Positions 51,012 through 59,248 of a DNA stretch of 64,000 nt are shown here, one piece after another (within the stretch, counting starts at the first letter, position 1; every line of letters starts with the position of its first letter). The position numbers and the translations under genes were made by a program. Origin of the DNA: CAYJPV01 sp964372095 (GTDB lineage: Bacteria; Acidobacteriota; Vicinamibacteria; Vicinamibacterales; JAKQTR01); the NCBI GenBank assembly GCA_964372095.1, contig CAYJPV010000013.1:1-64000 (forward strand), given 5' to 3'. The notes beneath the pieces are model-generated. The model had not been told where the DNA came from. It saw only the letters and a list, made by a program, of their open reading frames with translations, and did no database searches.

Positions 51012-51016
51012 TAGGA

Positions 51017-51041
51017 AGCCCGGCGCGCCAGGCGCCGGGCT
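51017..51041. terminator. bidirectional terminator hairpin
   Basis: AGCCCGGCGC pairs with GCGCCGGGCT (10 bp) around a 5-nt loop. It sits between convergent genes, flanked on both sides by heptamer tracts. Confidence 0.6.
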
Positions 51042-51044
51042 CCG

Positions 51045-51137
51045 CCTTGCCTACTTACTACTTACTACTTACTACTTACTACCACCCCAAGCCCCAAGCC
51101 CCAAGCCCCAAGCCCCAAGCCCCAAGCCCCAAGCCCC
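51045..51137. repeat. heptamer repeats, ACTTACT and CCCCAAG classes
   Basis: Five ACTTACT units are followed by about eight CCCCAAG units. The TAG stop of the minus-strand metalloprotease is at the right edge of the tract. Confidence 0.9.
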
Positions 51138-53609
51138 CTACCCCCCGATAGGCGCACCAGGCGGCACCACGGGCGGCGCGGCGCGTTTGTAGGCTTCCGG
51201 GTTCTCGAGGAATCGTTTGATGTCGCGCGCCAGCAGCGCCACGTGAGCGGCTTCGTCGTCGTCGGCCGGCGTCAGTTTGCCGAGTTCGTTGAGCTTGCGT
51301 GACAGCTTGAGCGTGGCGATCGCCCGCACCTGCGGCATGTCGGCCGAGGCGGCGAGTGCCGTGAGTTCGTCTATCACCACACGTTCCACGGCCCGCGAGA
51401 TTTCGGCTTCGTACGGCGTGGACGCCTGTGCGCCAAACGAGGCGGCGAACACCTGATCGATGACCTCGCCCAGGCCAGGCAGTGCCGGGTCGACGGCGTG
51501 CTGCTCGACCATGCGGGCCGCCCGTTCGTCCTGCAGGATCTTGGTGACGGTGTGAAAGGCCGCTACGACGGCCGGCGACATCACGTCGAACGTCGGACCC
51601 GTGTAGCGGGGGAACAGTTCGCGCGACGGGCCGAAGCCGTCAGGCCTGGGCGGCACGCGGTTCACCATGACGTCAGGCAACGCCAGCGCTGCCGGCTGGA
51701 TGGTTGCGAGCAGCGCCTTGAGCGCCGCCTGCTGCTCGGCGGCCGGAACGCGGGTGAACGGCACGCGGCCGTCTCCTCGCATCGCGTAGATGTAATGCTG
51801 GCCTCCCAGCGCGGACGCGGCGGCCTCGACCTGGTAACGGTGGTGGAGGTAGAGCGGCAGGAAGACCTCCTCCAGCGTCGCGAGGGGGGCCCCAAGTTTG
51901 ATGGCGTTCTCGCCGAAACGCGACATCGCGACCTTGCGGATCTCCATCATGCGATCGAGTTCAGCCGCGGGATCCGTGCCGTTCGACCACTGGTCCACAC
52001 GGGGGTTCGCCTCGGTGTCCTGGTTGCTCAGGTAGATGAGATCACGTGTCCACGCGTCTTCGATGATGGCGGCCAGCGCCTTGGGTTCGTCCGTGCCGGC
52101 GGGAAAGTCCTGGTAACCGTAGGCGATCCAGACGTTGTCCCACGCGCCCATGCCGGTGTCGTAGACCTTCGAGTAGTCGAAGCTGCCGTCCGGCTTGAGC
52201 GTCACCAGCGGGTGCGGGTAGTCCATGACCGAGATCCGGCCGGCCTTGCTGTCGTAGTAGTTGTGGCCGAGCCCCAGTGTGTGACCAACCTCGTGGCAGG
52301 ACAGCTGCCGGATACGTGCCAGCCCCCACGCCGTCAACTCCGGCGGTGTTTCAGTGCCGGTCTTGTACGGCGCCAGCAGGCCCTCGGCCAGCATGTAGTC
52401 CTGCCGCACGCGCAGCGAGCCGAGCGTGACGACGCCCTTGATGATCTCGCCCGTGCGCGGGTCGATCACGGACCCGCCGGTGCTCCAGCCCCGCGTGGAC
52501 CGGTGGACCCAGTTGATCACGTTGTAGCGCATGTCCAGCGGGCTGACGCCCTCGGGCAGCAACTCCACGCGGAAGGCGTTGCGGTAACCCGCGGCCTCGA
52601 ACGCCTGGTTCCACCATCGCGCGCCTTCCAGCAGCGCCGACCTGACGGGCTCGGGCGCCCCCGGATCGAGGTAGTAGACGATGGGCTTGACCGGGTCGCT
52701 GAGCTTGGCCTTCGGGTCGGCTTTTTCGAGCCGGTGGCGCCGGATCACGCGCACCGTCTGCGACTGCGTGAGGGGCGCGGCGTAGTCGCGGTACTCGAAC
52801 GGCATGTAGCCCGATCGCGGATCCCAGGCGCGCGCCTTGAACCCGGGGGCTGGCAACTCGGCGAATGAATGGTGAACCCGGATCGTCGCGGCTTCGGCCG
52901 TGGCCGCCACGGACCCGACCCCTTCGAAAAATCCGCCGCCAGCGCCCACGGCCGGCGGCCCGCCACCGGCTCCGCCTGCGGGCCCGGCGACGCCCGGCTG
53001 GATGGTGAAGGTGAGTTCAACCTCCATCTCGGTGTTCTTGGGGAAGTTCTGCGTCATCGGCAGGTAGATCGAACTGCGGGAGCCATCCAGCCGATAGCTG
53101 CCGGGCCGCAGGCGCAGGCTCACGTTAGTGGCGTCGCGCACCAGGAAATCCGTGAGGTCCACGAGCACACGTTCGCCGGTTTGGGCTGCTGCGGTGAAGC
53201 CCCACAACACCGACCGCGCGAACGCATCGCGGACGGTGCGCGCCTCGGCCGGCGAGTCGGTGGTGGCGCGGTAGCGGCCGTTCGGCTGCACCATCAGGAT
53301 CTTCGGGCCCACCCGCTCGAATATGACGAGGCGGGAACCCGCGAGGGCGCCGCGGTCGATGCCGATGTCGTTCGAGCCGAGTCCGGCACCGTAGCCGGCG
53401 CTGTGGAGCACCTCGGTATTGAATCGCGAGATCTCCATCCACAGGTGGCCGGTGTTGTCGTCCCAGTAGAGGGGGAAGTAGCCGTCCAGCTTCTTCATGC
53501 CGGCGGTCTTCTGTTCGATGGTGGGGGGTGTCTGGGCGAAGGTGGACACCGCGAAGCCGATGAGCAGCAGCGCCGCGGTCGCGAGCGTGGAAACCCGTCT
53601 GACGGGCAT
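51138..53609 (-). CDS. secreted zinc-dependent metalloprotease (DUF5117/DUF4953 type)
   Basis: An exported peptidase of 823 residues. The signal peptide is about 1-26 (VSTFAQTPP). An N-terminal beta domain (about 35-330) has the DUF5117/DUF5118 pattern. The metzincin motif is in SCHEVGHTLGLGHNYYD (about 390-406; HExxHxxGxxH), followed by VMDYPHPLV with the Met-turn (about 415). It probably digests proteins in the periplasm or outside. AGGAGG lies 7 nt before ATG 53609, and the 5' leader is the left end of a 239-bp inverted-repeat element. The frame open to 53678 runs into the element and is not supported. Confidence 0.85.
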   Translation of the reverse strand: MPVRRVSTLATAALLLIGFAVSTFAQTPPTIEQKTAGMKKLDGYFPLYWDDNTGHLWMEISRFNTEVLHSAGYGAGLGSNDIGIDRGALAGSRLVIFERVGPKILMVQPNGRYRATTDSPAEARTVRDAFARSVLWGFTAAAQTGERVLVDLTDFLVRDATNVSLRLRPGSYRLDGSRSSIYLPMTQNFPKNTEMEVELTFTIQPGVAGPAGGAGGGPPAVGAGGGFFEGVGSVAATAEAATIRVHHSFAELPAPGFKARAWDPRSGYMPFEYRDYAAPLTQSQTVRVIRRHRLEKADPKAKLSDPVKPIVYYLDPGAPEPVRSALLEGARWWNQAFEAAGYRNAFRVELLPEGVSPLDMRYNVINWVHRSTRGWSTGGSVIDPRTGEIIKGVVTLGSLRVRQDYMLAEGLLAPYKTGTETPPELTAWGLARIRQLSCHEVGHTLGLGHNYYDSKAGRISVMDYPHPLVTLKPDGSFDYSKVYDTGMGAWDNVWIAYGYQDFPAGTDEPKALAAIIEDAWTRDLIYLSNQDTEANPRVDQWSNGTDPAAELDRMMEIRKVAMSRFGENAIKLGAPLATLEEVFLPLYLHHRYQVEAAASALGGQHYIYAMRGDGRVPFTRVPAAEQQAALKALLATIQPAALALPDVMVNRVPPRPDGFGPSRELFPRYTGPTFDVMSPAVVAAFHTVTKILQDERAARMVEQHAVDPALPGLGEVIDQVFAASFGAQASTPYEAEISRAVERVVIDELTALAASADMPQVRAIATLKLSRKLNELGKLTPADDDEAAHVALLARDIKRFLENPEAYKRAAPPVVPPGAPIGG

Positions 53610-53620
53610 ACGGAATCCTC

Positions 53621-53859
53621 CTGGAGGGGTCGGACCCTGAATTGACAGGTTCCCTGACGTCTTGAAGGCTAGAATCACAGTGCGAATGAGTCAAGTTCTC
53701 TGCGGCCTTCAAGACGTCTCGCCCCGCCGCACGGCGGGGCAATCCAATGCTGTGACCTAGCGGGGCGGAGCCGGGCCCACACGCTCGCTGGTCTGAGGCG
53801 CAGCCTCGCTAGGTTACTCGCTCCTGGGAAACTGTCAATTCAAGGTCTGACCCCTCCAG
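53621..53859. repeat. 239-bp inverted-repeat element of the GGGGTCAGACC family
   Basis: Outer inverted repeats of 34 bp (53621-53654 and 53826-53859, 31 of 34 matching) enclose nested palindromes: GACGTCTTGAAGG/CCTTCAAGACGTC (53656-53668, 53706-53718), GCCCCGCCG-CA-CGGCGGGGC (53721-53740) and ACCTAGCG/CGCTAGGT (53755-53762, 53807-53814). No open frame of note. The right end encodes the last residues and stop of the HExxH protein; the left end is the leader of the metalloprotease. It resembles a non-autonomous mobile element (MITE or REP doublet) by structure. Confidence 0.85.
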
Positions 53860-54394
53860 CTGCGGAGGCGACGACCACCGCGGGGGCAGCCACCGCCAGT
53901 TCGCGGCGCACAGCCAACCCGGTTGCCAGCGCGGCCTCCGTCTCGAAGCAGGGACGCAACGCCCGCGTCCGCCTCCCGATCTGCGCGAAGAGCTGAGCCA
54001 TATCCGCCTCGGCGCGGACCCAGCCGGCTTCGGAGACCTCCACGGCGTGCTGCATCTCGTGCCCGAGCATCTCGACGCGGGCCCAGGGTGCCAGCGTGTA
54101 CGACAGGCTGATCCGCACGTAGCGCAGCATCGGTGTATGGCTGACCCAGGAGAGGAACGCTTCCGGCTGGTCGGCCCGGTGCCAATGGCAGTGGACGTAC
54201 GCCACGACGTCCGTGCTCGCCAGGCGTGCCTCCAGTGCCCGCACGGTTGAGGACCGGGCACGCCCGCTGGCGATGGCCGCGGCTGCGCAGGGGTCGAGCG
54301 GGCGCAGCGGCGGGGTGGTGTCGACGGCCCAGGCCTGCGGCGCTCCCGCAATCAGCGCCGCGAAACACGCAACGGCCAAGAACTGGGTTCGCAT
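53840..54394 (-). CDS. exported HExxH protein of unknown family
   Basis: Not a recognised family. The 184-residue product has a signal peptide (about 1-23, QAWAV) and one HExxH motif in EMLGHEMQHAVEV (about 110-122), which is a zinc-peptidase signature, with a Glu further on (SEAG) as possible third ligand. The short size and lack of other motifs leave activity open. The last residues GVRP and the TGA are part of the inverted-repeat element at 53621-53859, so the original C-terminus was probably lost. GGAGGCGAC precedes the ATG. It may have its own promoter in the gap before the acetyl-CoA synthetase gene. Confidence 0.6.
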   Translation of the reverse strand: MRTQFLAVACFAALIAGAPQAWAVDTTPPLRPLDPCAAAAIASGRARSSTVRALEARLASTDVVAYVHCHWHRADQPEAFLSWVSHTPMLRYVRISLSYTLAPWARVEMLGHEMQHAVEVSEAGWVRAEADMAQLFAQIGRRTRALRPCFETEAALATGLAVRRELAVAAPAVVVASAAGGVRP

Positions 54395-54757
54395 GTCGCC
54401 TCCCGGCCAACCGGGCCCGGGTTCGGGCCCGCGCTATCTGGATGGACGCGCGATGGGGAGCGAAGTTATTCGCGCCCGATTCGATTCCGCCGACGATTCG
54501 CGCGGGAGGCGATCCGAGCGTGTCGGGAAGGAATCGCGAACACCGGCCGCCGTCAGCCGGCCAATTTTGGTGTTGCGTCGCGGGCGCGGTGCGGGGGAAA
54601 CTGCGCCACATCCGCTAGTGGACACGCGTGGACTCCCGGGGGGCACCCGCCCAGCCGGGCGTGGAGCGTATCCCCGTGCGGCGTGTTGTTCGGCAATTCC
54701 GGCCGGCGGCGCAGGGCCGCCCGCCGGGATGCCCGTTTCCTGGAAGGGGAGACCCCC
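54395..54757. other. 363-bp gap with no gene seen
   Basis: The divergent gap between the HExxH protein and the acetyl-CoA synthetase. It is GC-rich with short inverted repeats (for example GCGAA-GTTA-TTCGC at 54459-54472) but no convincing promoter, RNA or open frame. GGGGAG at its right end is the ribosome-binding site of the synthetase. Confidence 0.5.
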
Positions 54758-56710
54758 GTGGCGCAGGACATCTATCCCGTCAAACCCCACATTGCCGACC
54801 GTGCCTACATCCGCAGTTTCGAGGAATACCAGCGGCTGTACCGGCTCTCCCTCGACAACCCCGAGTGGTTCTGGGGAGAGCAGGCCAAGGCCCTCACGTG
54901 GTTCCACCACTGGCAGTCCGTGTTCGACGCGGACTATGACGAAGTGGACTTCGCGTGGTTTTCGGGCGGGCGGCTCAACGCCTCGTTCAACTGCATCGAC
55001 CGGCACCTGCCTGAAGCCGGCGAGCGTACGGCGCTGATCTGGGTCGAAGACGAACCCGGGGTCTACAAGCACATCTCCTATCGCGAGCTGAAACACAACG
55101 TCTGCCGGATCGCCAACGTGCTACTGGCGCACGGGGTCCGCAAGGGCGACCGCGTCTGCCTCTACATGACCATGATCCCGCAGCTGATCTACACGATGCT
55201 GGCGTGTGCCCGCATCGGGGCGGTGCATTCGGTCGTGTTCGGCGGCTTCTCGGCCGAGTCGTTGCGCGACCGCATCATCGACGCCCGGTGCAAGGTGGTC
55301 GTGACGGCGAACGAAGGGCTGCGCGGCGGCAAACGTGTGCCTCTGAAGAAAACCGTGGACCGCGCCATCGAGGGCATGGCGACGGTCGAAGCCGTGCTCG
55401 TGGCGAGGCGGACGGACACCGACGTGGACATGCGCGCCGGACGGGACTACTGGCTCGATGAGGAGTGCACCAGGCAGCGGTCCACCTGCACGAACGCCTG
55501 GATGGGCGCGGAAGACCCGCTGTTCGTGCTGTATACCTCGGGCAGCACCGGCAAGCCGAAAGGCCTGATGCACACGACGGGCGGGTACCTCGTCTACGCC
55601 GCCTTCACGCACCGTCTTGTCTTCGACTACCACCCGGGCGACATCTACTTCTGCGCGGCGGACGTGGGCTGGGTCACGGGCCACAGCTACATCGTCTACG
55701 GCCCGCTCGCCAACGGCGCCACCAGCGTCATCTTCGAGTCGACGCCGCTGTACCCCGACCCCGGCCGCTACTGGCGTATCGTCGATGATCTCGGCGTCAA
55801 CGTGCTGTACACCGCGCCGACGGCGCTGCGCGCCCTGGCGCAGGCCGGCGACAGCTGGGTGAAGAAGTACAAACGGTCATCGCTGCGCATCCTCGGCAGT
55901 GTCGGCGAGCCCATCAACCCCGAAGTCTGGCGCTGGTACCACGACGTGTGCGGCGAAGGGCGCTGCGCCGTCGTCGATACGTGGTGGCAGACCGAGACCG
56001 GCGGCATCCTGATCACGCCGCTGCCAGGCGTGACGCCCACCAAGCCCGGATCGGCGACGCTGCCGTTTTTCGGCGTCAAGCCGGTGGTGATGGACACCGC
56101 CACGTCGACGCCCATCGAGGGCAACGGCGTGTCCGGCGCCCTGTGCCTCGCGTCACCGTGGCCCGGGCAGGCGCGCACGGTCTGGGGTGATCACAAACGT
56201 TTCAAGGACACCTACTTCTCGACGTACCCGGGGTACTACTTCACCGGGGACGGCGTGCGGCGCGACGAAGACGGCTATTACTGGATCACCGGCCGGATCG
56301 ACGACGTGATCAACGTGTCGGGGCACCGGATTGGCACGGCCGAGATCGAAAGCGCGCTGGTGGCCCACGACGCCGTCGCCGAAGCCGCCGTCGTCGGGTA
56401 TCCGCACGACATCAAGGGCCAGGGGATCTACTGCTACGTGATCGTCAATCACGAGTTCGAAGACACGGATCGCGAAGAACTGATCGGTGCGCTCAAGCAG
56501 CAGGTGCGGAATGCCATCGGGTCGTTCGCCGCGCCCGACATCATCCACATCGCGTCGGGGCTGCCGAAGACGCGGAGCGGCAAGATCATGCGTCGTATCC
56601 TGCGCAAGGTGGCGTCGTCGGAGTACGAGGGGATGGGCGACACGTCAACGCTGGCCGAGCCGGACGTCGTCCAGCGGCTGATCGAGGAGCACCAGGCGCA
56701 GGCAGTGTAG
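54758..56710 (+). CDS. acs: acetyl-CoA synthetase (AMP-forming)
   Basis: Converts acetate, ATP and CoA to acetyl-CoA, AMP and PPi (EC 6.2.1.1) in the cytoplasm. Length 650 is typical. The N-terminal ACAS segment is followed by the adenylation core: the P-loop-like YTSGSTGKPKG (about 247-257), VDTWWQTETGG (about 405-415), YFTGDGVRRDEDGYYWITGR (about 490-510), and the catalytic Lys in PKTRSGKIMRR (about 602-612). Start GTG 54758 follows GGGGAG; a longer frame from 54683 is unsupported. It is usually regulated by acetylation of the catalytic Lys; no partner gene is seen. A heptamer tract starts at the stop. Confidence 0.95.
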   Translation: MAQDIYPVKPHIADRAYIRSFEEYQRLYRLSLDNPEWFWGEQAKALTWFHHWQSVFDADYDEVDFAWFSGGRLNASFNCIDRHLPEAGERTALIWVEDEPGVYKHISYRELKHNVCRIANVLLAHGVRKGDRVCLYMTMIPQLIYTMLACARIGAVHSVVFGGFSAESLRDRIIDARCKVVVTANEGLRGGKRVPLKKTVDRAIEGMATVEAVLVARRTDTDVDMRAGRDYWLDEECTRQRSTCTNAWMGAEDPLFVLYTSGSTGKPKGLMHTTGGYLVYAAFTHRLVFDYHPGDIYFCAADVGWVTGHSYIVYGPLANGATSVIFESTPLYPDPGRYWRIVDDLGVNVLYTAPTALRALAQAGDSWVKKYKRSSLRILGSVGEPINPEVWRWYHDVCGEGRCAVVDTWWQTETGGILITPLPGVTPTKPGSATLPFFGVKPVVMDTATSTPIEGNGVSGALCLASPWPGQARTVWGDHKRFKDTYFSTYPGYYFTGDGVRRDEDGYYWITGRIDDVINVSGHRIGTAEIESALVAHDAVAEAAVVGYPHDIKGQGIYCYVIVNHEFEDTDREELIGALKQQVRNAIGSFAAPDIIHIASGLPKTRSGKIMRRILRKVASSEYEGMGDTSTLAEPDVVQRLIEEHQAQAV

Positions 56711-56797
56711 GGGCTAGAGGCTAGAGGCTACGTGCCCCTTGCCCCTAGCCCCTTGCCCCTACCCATGCCCCAAGTCCCAAGCCCCAAGCCCCGGTGA
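56709..56797. repeat. compound heptamer repeat
   Basis: GAGGCTA units, then CCTTGCC/CCCTAGC, then CCCCAAG units, from the synthetase stop to just before the next gene. Confidence 0.85.
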
Positions 56798-56804
56798 AGC
56801 AGCC

Positions 56805-57824
56805 ATGACGTGGACGGCTCGACTGGCGGAACTGCGGGCCCAGGTGTCCCGGCACGAGGACCAGTTGTGGTGGGCCCACAGCCTGTACGCGCTGGCGCTC
56901 GGCCTGGCCCTGATGTGGCTCGGGGCCCGCCACTTCACCTGGCTCCGCGTCGCTGCCTTCCACATCATCGTGATCTGGACGTTCAGCCTGCTGCTGGCCA
57001 ACTACGTGGATCGACAGGACCACACGTCGCCCTGGTGGGGCCGGGCGCGGCTGATCATCAACTACGTCACGAAAAACTTCTACCAGCAGATCCTCTTCTT
57101 CATCCTGCCCATCTACGCCGCGAGCGCCACGCCGACGTCCCGAAACGTGGGCTTCGTGGTCGTGCTGGCGGCGTCTGCTGTGGTCTCGACACTGGACGTG
57201 GTCTACGACCGCCACGTCGCGGCCCGTCGCCGGCTGTCGGGGCTGTTCTTCGCCTTCAACCTGTTCGCCGCCGTGAACGTGGCCTTGCCCGTGCTGTGGA
57301 GCGTGAGCAACCTGGTAGCCCTGCGTACGGGGACGGTCGCCGCGATCGTGGGGTACATCACGATCGCGCGCCGGCCGTCGGACCTGGCGAAGCCCCGGAC
57401 GTGGCGGTTCATCGGCGCGGGCGCGATCGCGATGTTCGTGGGGATGGAGTTGATGCGGTCGTTCGTGCCGCCGGCGCCCCTGCGTCTCACCGGGACGGCG
57501 TTCGGACTGGCATTCGACCGGAGCACGATGCGCATCACGCAGCCGCTCACCGCCCAGCCCGTGACGGGCGCCAGACGGATCTACGTCGTCACGGCGCTGC
57601 AGGCGCCTATGGGCCTTCGTGAGCGAGTCGAGCTGCGGTGGCATCGTGACGGGCGCCTGGTGAGCACCTCGGTGGCGAACGTCGTCGTCGGCAATCGCAG
57701 AGAGGGCTTCAGGCTCTGGAGTTCCGTGCCCATCCAGGCGCGTCAGGCCCCGGCCCCGCTGCGGGTGGACGTCGTGACGGCGGCCGGCCAGTTGATCGGG
57801 CGCGCGTCACTGCCGCCGGGGTAA
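56805..57824 (+). CDS. DUF5924/DUF2914-like membrane protein
   Basis: Function unknown. The 339-residue product has about six to seven membrane helices over residues 25-230 (starting ALYALALGLALMWLGARHF), with a Tyr/Thr-rich loop DHTSPWWGRARLIINYVTKNFYQQ after the second. A soluble C-terminal domain (about 245-339) with VTGARRIYVVTALQAPMGLRERVELRWHRDGR looks like DUF2914 and is probably periplasmic. The layout matches the DUF5924 family as I know it, although the assignment is not certain. ATG 56805 is chosen because the upstream frame is heptamer repeat. Confidence 0.65.
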   Translation: MTWTARLAELRAQVSRHEDQLWWAHSLYALALGLALMWLGARHFTWLRVAAFHIIVIWTFSLLLANYVDRQDHTSPWWGRARLIINYVTKNFYQQILFFILPIYAASATPTSRNVGFVVVLAASAVVSTLDVVYDRHVAARRRLSGLFFAFNLFAAVNVALPVLWSVSNLVALRTGTVAAIVGYITIARRPSDLAKPRTWRFIGAGAIAMFVGMELMRSFVPPAPLRLTGTAFGLAFDRSTMRITQPLTAQPVTGARRIYVVTALQAPMGLRERVELRWHRDGRLVSTSVANVVVGNRREGFRLWSSVPIQARQAPAPLRVDVVTAAGQLIGRASLPPG

Positions 57825-57825
57825 C

Positions 57826-57963
57826 AGCGGGCTCCAGGCTTCAGACTCCGGGCTCCGGGCCGTGAGACCCTGGGCGTCGGTCGTTCGGCCTTCTTGCTTC
57901 TTGCTACTGCCTACTTGCTACTGCCTACTTCTGCCCCCCTAGCCCCGAGGCCCGAGCCCCGAG
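57826..57963. repeat. degenerate heptamer tract
   Basis: GGGCTCC/GGCTTCA units, then CTTCTTG/CTACTGC units and CCCCGAG units with a roughly 7-bp spacing. It fills the gap after the DUF5924-like gene. Confidence 0.65.
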
Positions 57964-58042
57964 TATGATGACCCGGCGCGCCCTCGAAGCCCCACATCGC
58001 GGGCTCGGCCAGAATCCCGCCCCCCTTTCAAGGTCCGTTGTT

Positions 58043-58642
58043 ATGCGTGTGTCGATTATTCTCGGCCACCCGACTCTCGGCAGCTTCAACCACGCCATCG
58101 CGCAGACGTTGATGGATGCCCTGACGGCCAATGGCCACGAATTCGTGTTCCACGACCTCTATGCCGAACGATTCGACCCGGTGCTTCCGTCAGCGGAGCT
58201 TGCCAAGGATGCGACGCTGCCTCCGGGCATCGAAGCGCACTGCCGGGAAATTGGCGACGCTGATGGCATCGTGTTCATTCACCCCAACTACTGGAGCGCT
58301 CCGCCAGCGATCCTGCGTGGATGGGTAGACCGGGTTCTGCGCGCGGGCCGCGCCTACAACTTCGTGCCAGACGGCCAGGGCGGCGCAAGACCGGTGGGCC
58401 TGCTGAAGGCGACCGTCGGCCTGGTCTTCACCACGGCCAATACCCCGCACGACAAGGAAGTGGCGCTGTTCGGCGATCCGCTGGAGACGCACTGGCTGAA
58501 GGTGGTGTTCGGTCTATGCGGCGTGCCGCGCACGCAACGCTGGGACTTTTCGCCGGTGATTGTCAGCACGGCCGCGCAGCGGCAGAAGTGGCTCGAAGAC
58601 GTGAAGGCCGCCGTGGACACGTACTTTGGGGTCAGACCTTGA
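58043..58642 (+). CDS. NAD(P)H oxidoreductase, flavodoxin-like fold
   Basis: A 199-residue FMN/FAD oxidoreductase of the NQO1/KefF/MdaB type that transfers two electrons from NAD(P)H to quinones or other acceptors. The flavin site starts at ILGHPTLGSFNHAIAQTLMDAL (about 5-27). FIHPNYWSAPPAILRGWVDRVL (about 78-99) is the family motif, followed by GLVFTTANTPHDKEV (about 128-142). The last residues GVRP and the TGA come from a GGGGTCAGACC element, as in the HExxH gene. ATG 58043 begins the fold; the longer frame from 57965 is heptamer and spacer. Only a weak AAGG lies upstream. Confidence 0.85.
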   Translation: MRVSIILGHPTLGSFNHAIAQTLMDALTANGHEFVFHDLYAERFDPVLPSAELAKDATLPPGIEAHCREIGDADGIVFIHPNYWSAPPAILRGWVDRVLRAGRAYNFVPDGQGGARPVGLLKATVGLVFTTANTPHDKEVALFGDPLETHWLKVVFGLCGVPRTQRWDFSPVIVSTAAQRQKWLEDVKAAVDTYFGVRP

Positions 58643-58702
58643 ATTGACGGCGATTCTCGGTTGAACGACCCGCGCGAAACCGTCAATTCAAGGTCTGACC
58701 CC
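58628..58702. repeat. 75-bp inverted-repeat element of the GGGGTCAGACC family
   Basis: Perfect 23-bp inverted repeats (58628-58650 and 58680-58702) around a 29-bp centre. Bases 58631-58642 read GTC AGA CCT TGA, the end of the oxidoreductase. The arms match the 53621 element. Confidence 0.9.
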
Positions 58703-58713
58703 CAGGGAGGGCG

Positions 58714-59142
58714 ATGATGGATGAGAAAAAGACGGTGCTGCTCGTCGACGACGACTACGACCTGCTGGACATCAACAGGATGGCGCTCGAACACGCCGGG
58801 TTCGCCGTGCTGACGGCTGACAACGGCGAAGAGGGGTTCATGGTTGCGTCGCAGAATGCCGTGGACGTCGCCGTGCTCGACGTCATGATGGACACGCCGA
58901 CCGAGGGCTTCACGCTCGCACGGCAGCTGCGCCAGGATGCGCGGACGAAACATATTCCCCTGCTGATGCTGACCTCGATCAACACCGAGAACGAAATGAT
59001 CGGGTCGTTCGTGCGCTTCACCGATCGTGACCGGGACCAGGAATGGCTGCCGGTTGATCGGTTCGTGGACAAGCCGGTGAAACCCGAAGAACTCGTGTCC
59101 ATGGTGCGCACGCTCGCCGGTGCCTGGACGTTCACGCGGTGA
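58714..59142 (+). CDS. receiver-only response regulator (first of two)
   Basis: A stand-alone receiver of 142 residues. VLLVDDDYD (about 8-16) has the acidic pocket, VAVLDVMMD (about 54-62) the phosphorylated Asp, LLMLTS (about 83-88) the Thr, and DKPVKPEEL (about 118-126) the Lys. An insertion before the Lys (SFVRFTDRDRDQEWLPVDRF) is shared, in shorter form, with the second receiver at 61533. There is no output domain, so it acts by phosphotransfer or protein contact. GGGAGG lies 3 nt before ATG 58714 and 6 nt before ATG 58717; either could start. It precedes the GAF kinase. Confidence 0.9.
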   Translation: MMDEKKTVLLVDDDYDLLDINRMALEHAGFAVLTADNGEEGFMVASQNAVDVAVLDVMMDTPTEGFTLARQLRQDARTKHIPLLMLTSINTENEMIGSFVRFTDRDRDQEWLPVDRFVDKPVKPEELVSMVRTLAGAWTFTR

Positions 59143-59156
59143 CGATCGGCCATCGG

Positions 59157-59243
59157 CTACCGGCTATCGGCTATCGGCTTTCGGCCCTAGCCCCTAGCCT
59201 CTAGCCTCTAGCCTCTAGCCTCTAGCCTCTAGCCTCTAGCTAT
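59157..59243. repeat. heptamer repeats, CGGCTAT and CTAGCCT classes
   Basis: CGGCTAT units (the complement of the GCCGATA class) are followed by about eight CTAGCCT units reaching 6 nt before the next start codon. Confidence 0.9.
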
Positions 59244-59248
59244 CGACC

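Noticed and set aside
53621..53859. An insertion sequence
   Set aside because: It has terminal inverted repeats but only 239 bp and no transposase frame; kept as a repeat element.
54395..54757. A tRNA or small RNA in the gap before the acetyl-CoA synthetase
   Set aside because: A GATTCGATTCC stretch resembles a T-arm, but no acceptor stem or anticodon arm can be drawn.
46..59243. CRISPR array
   Set aside because: The tandem tracts have 7-bp units without spacers, and no cas gene is present.
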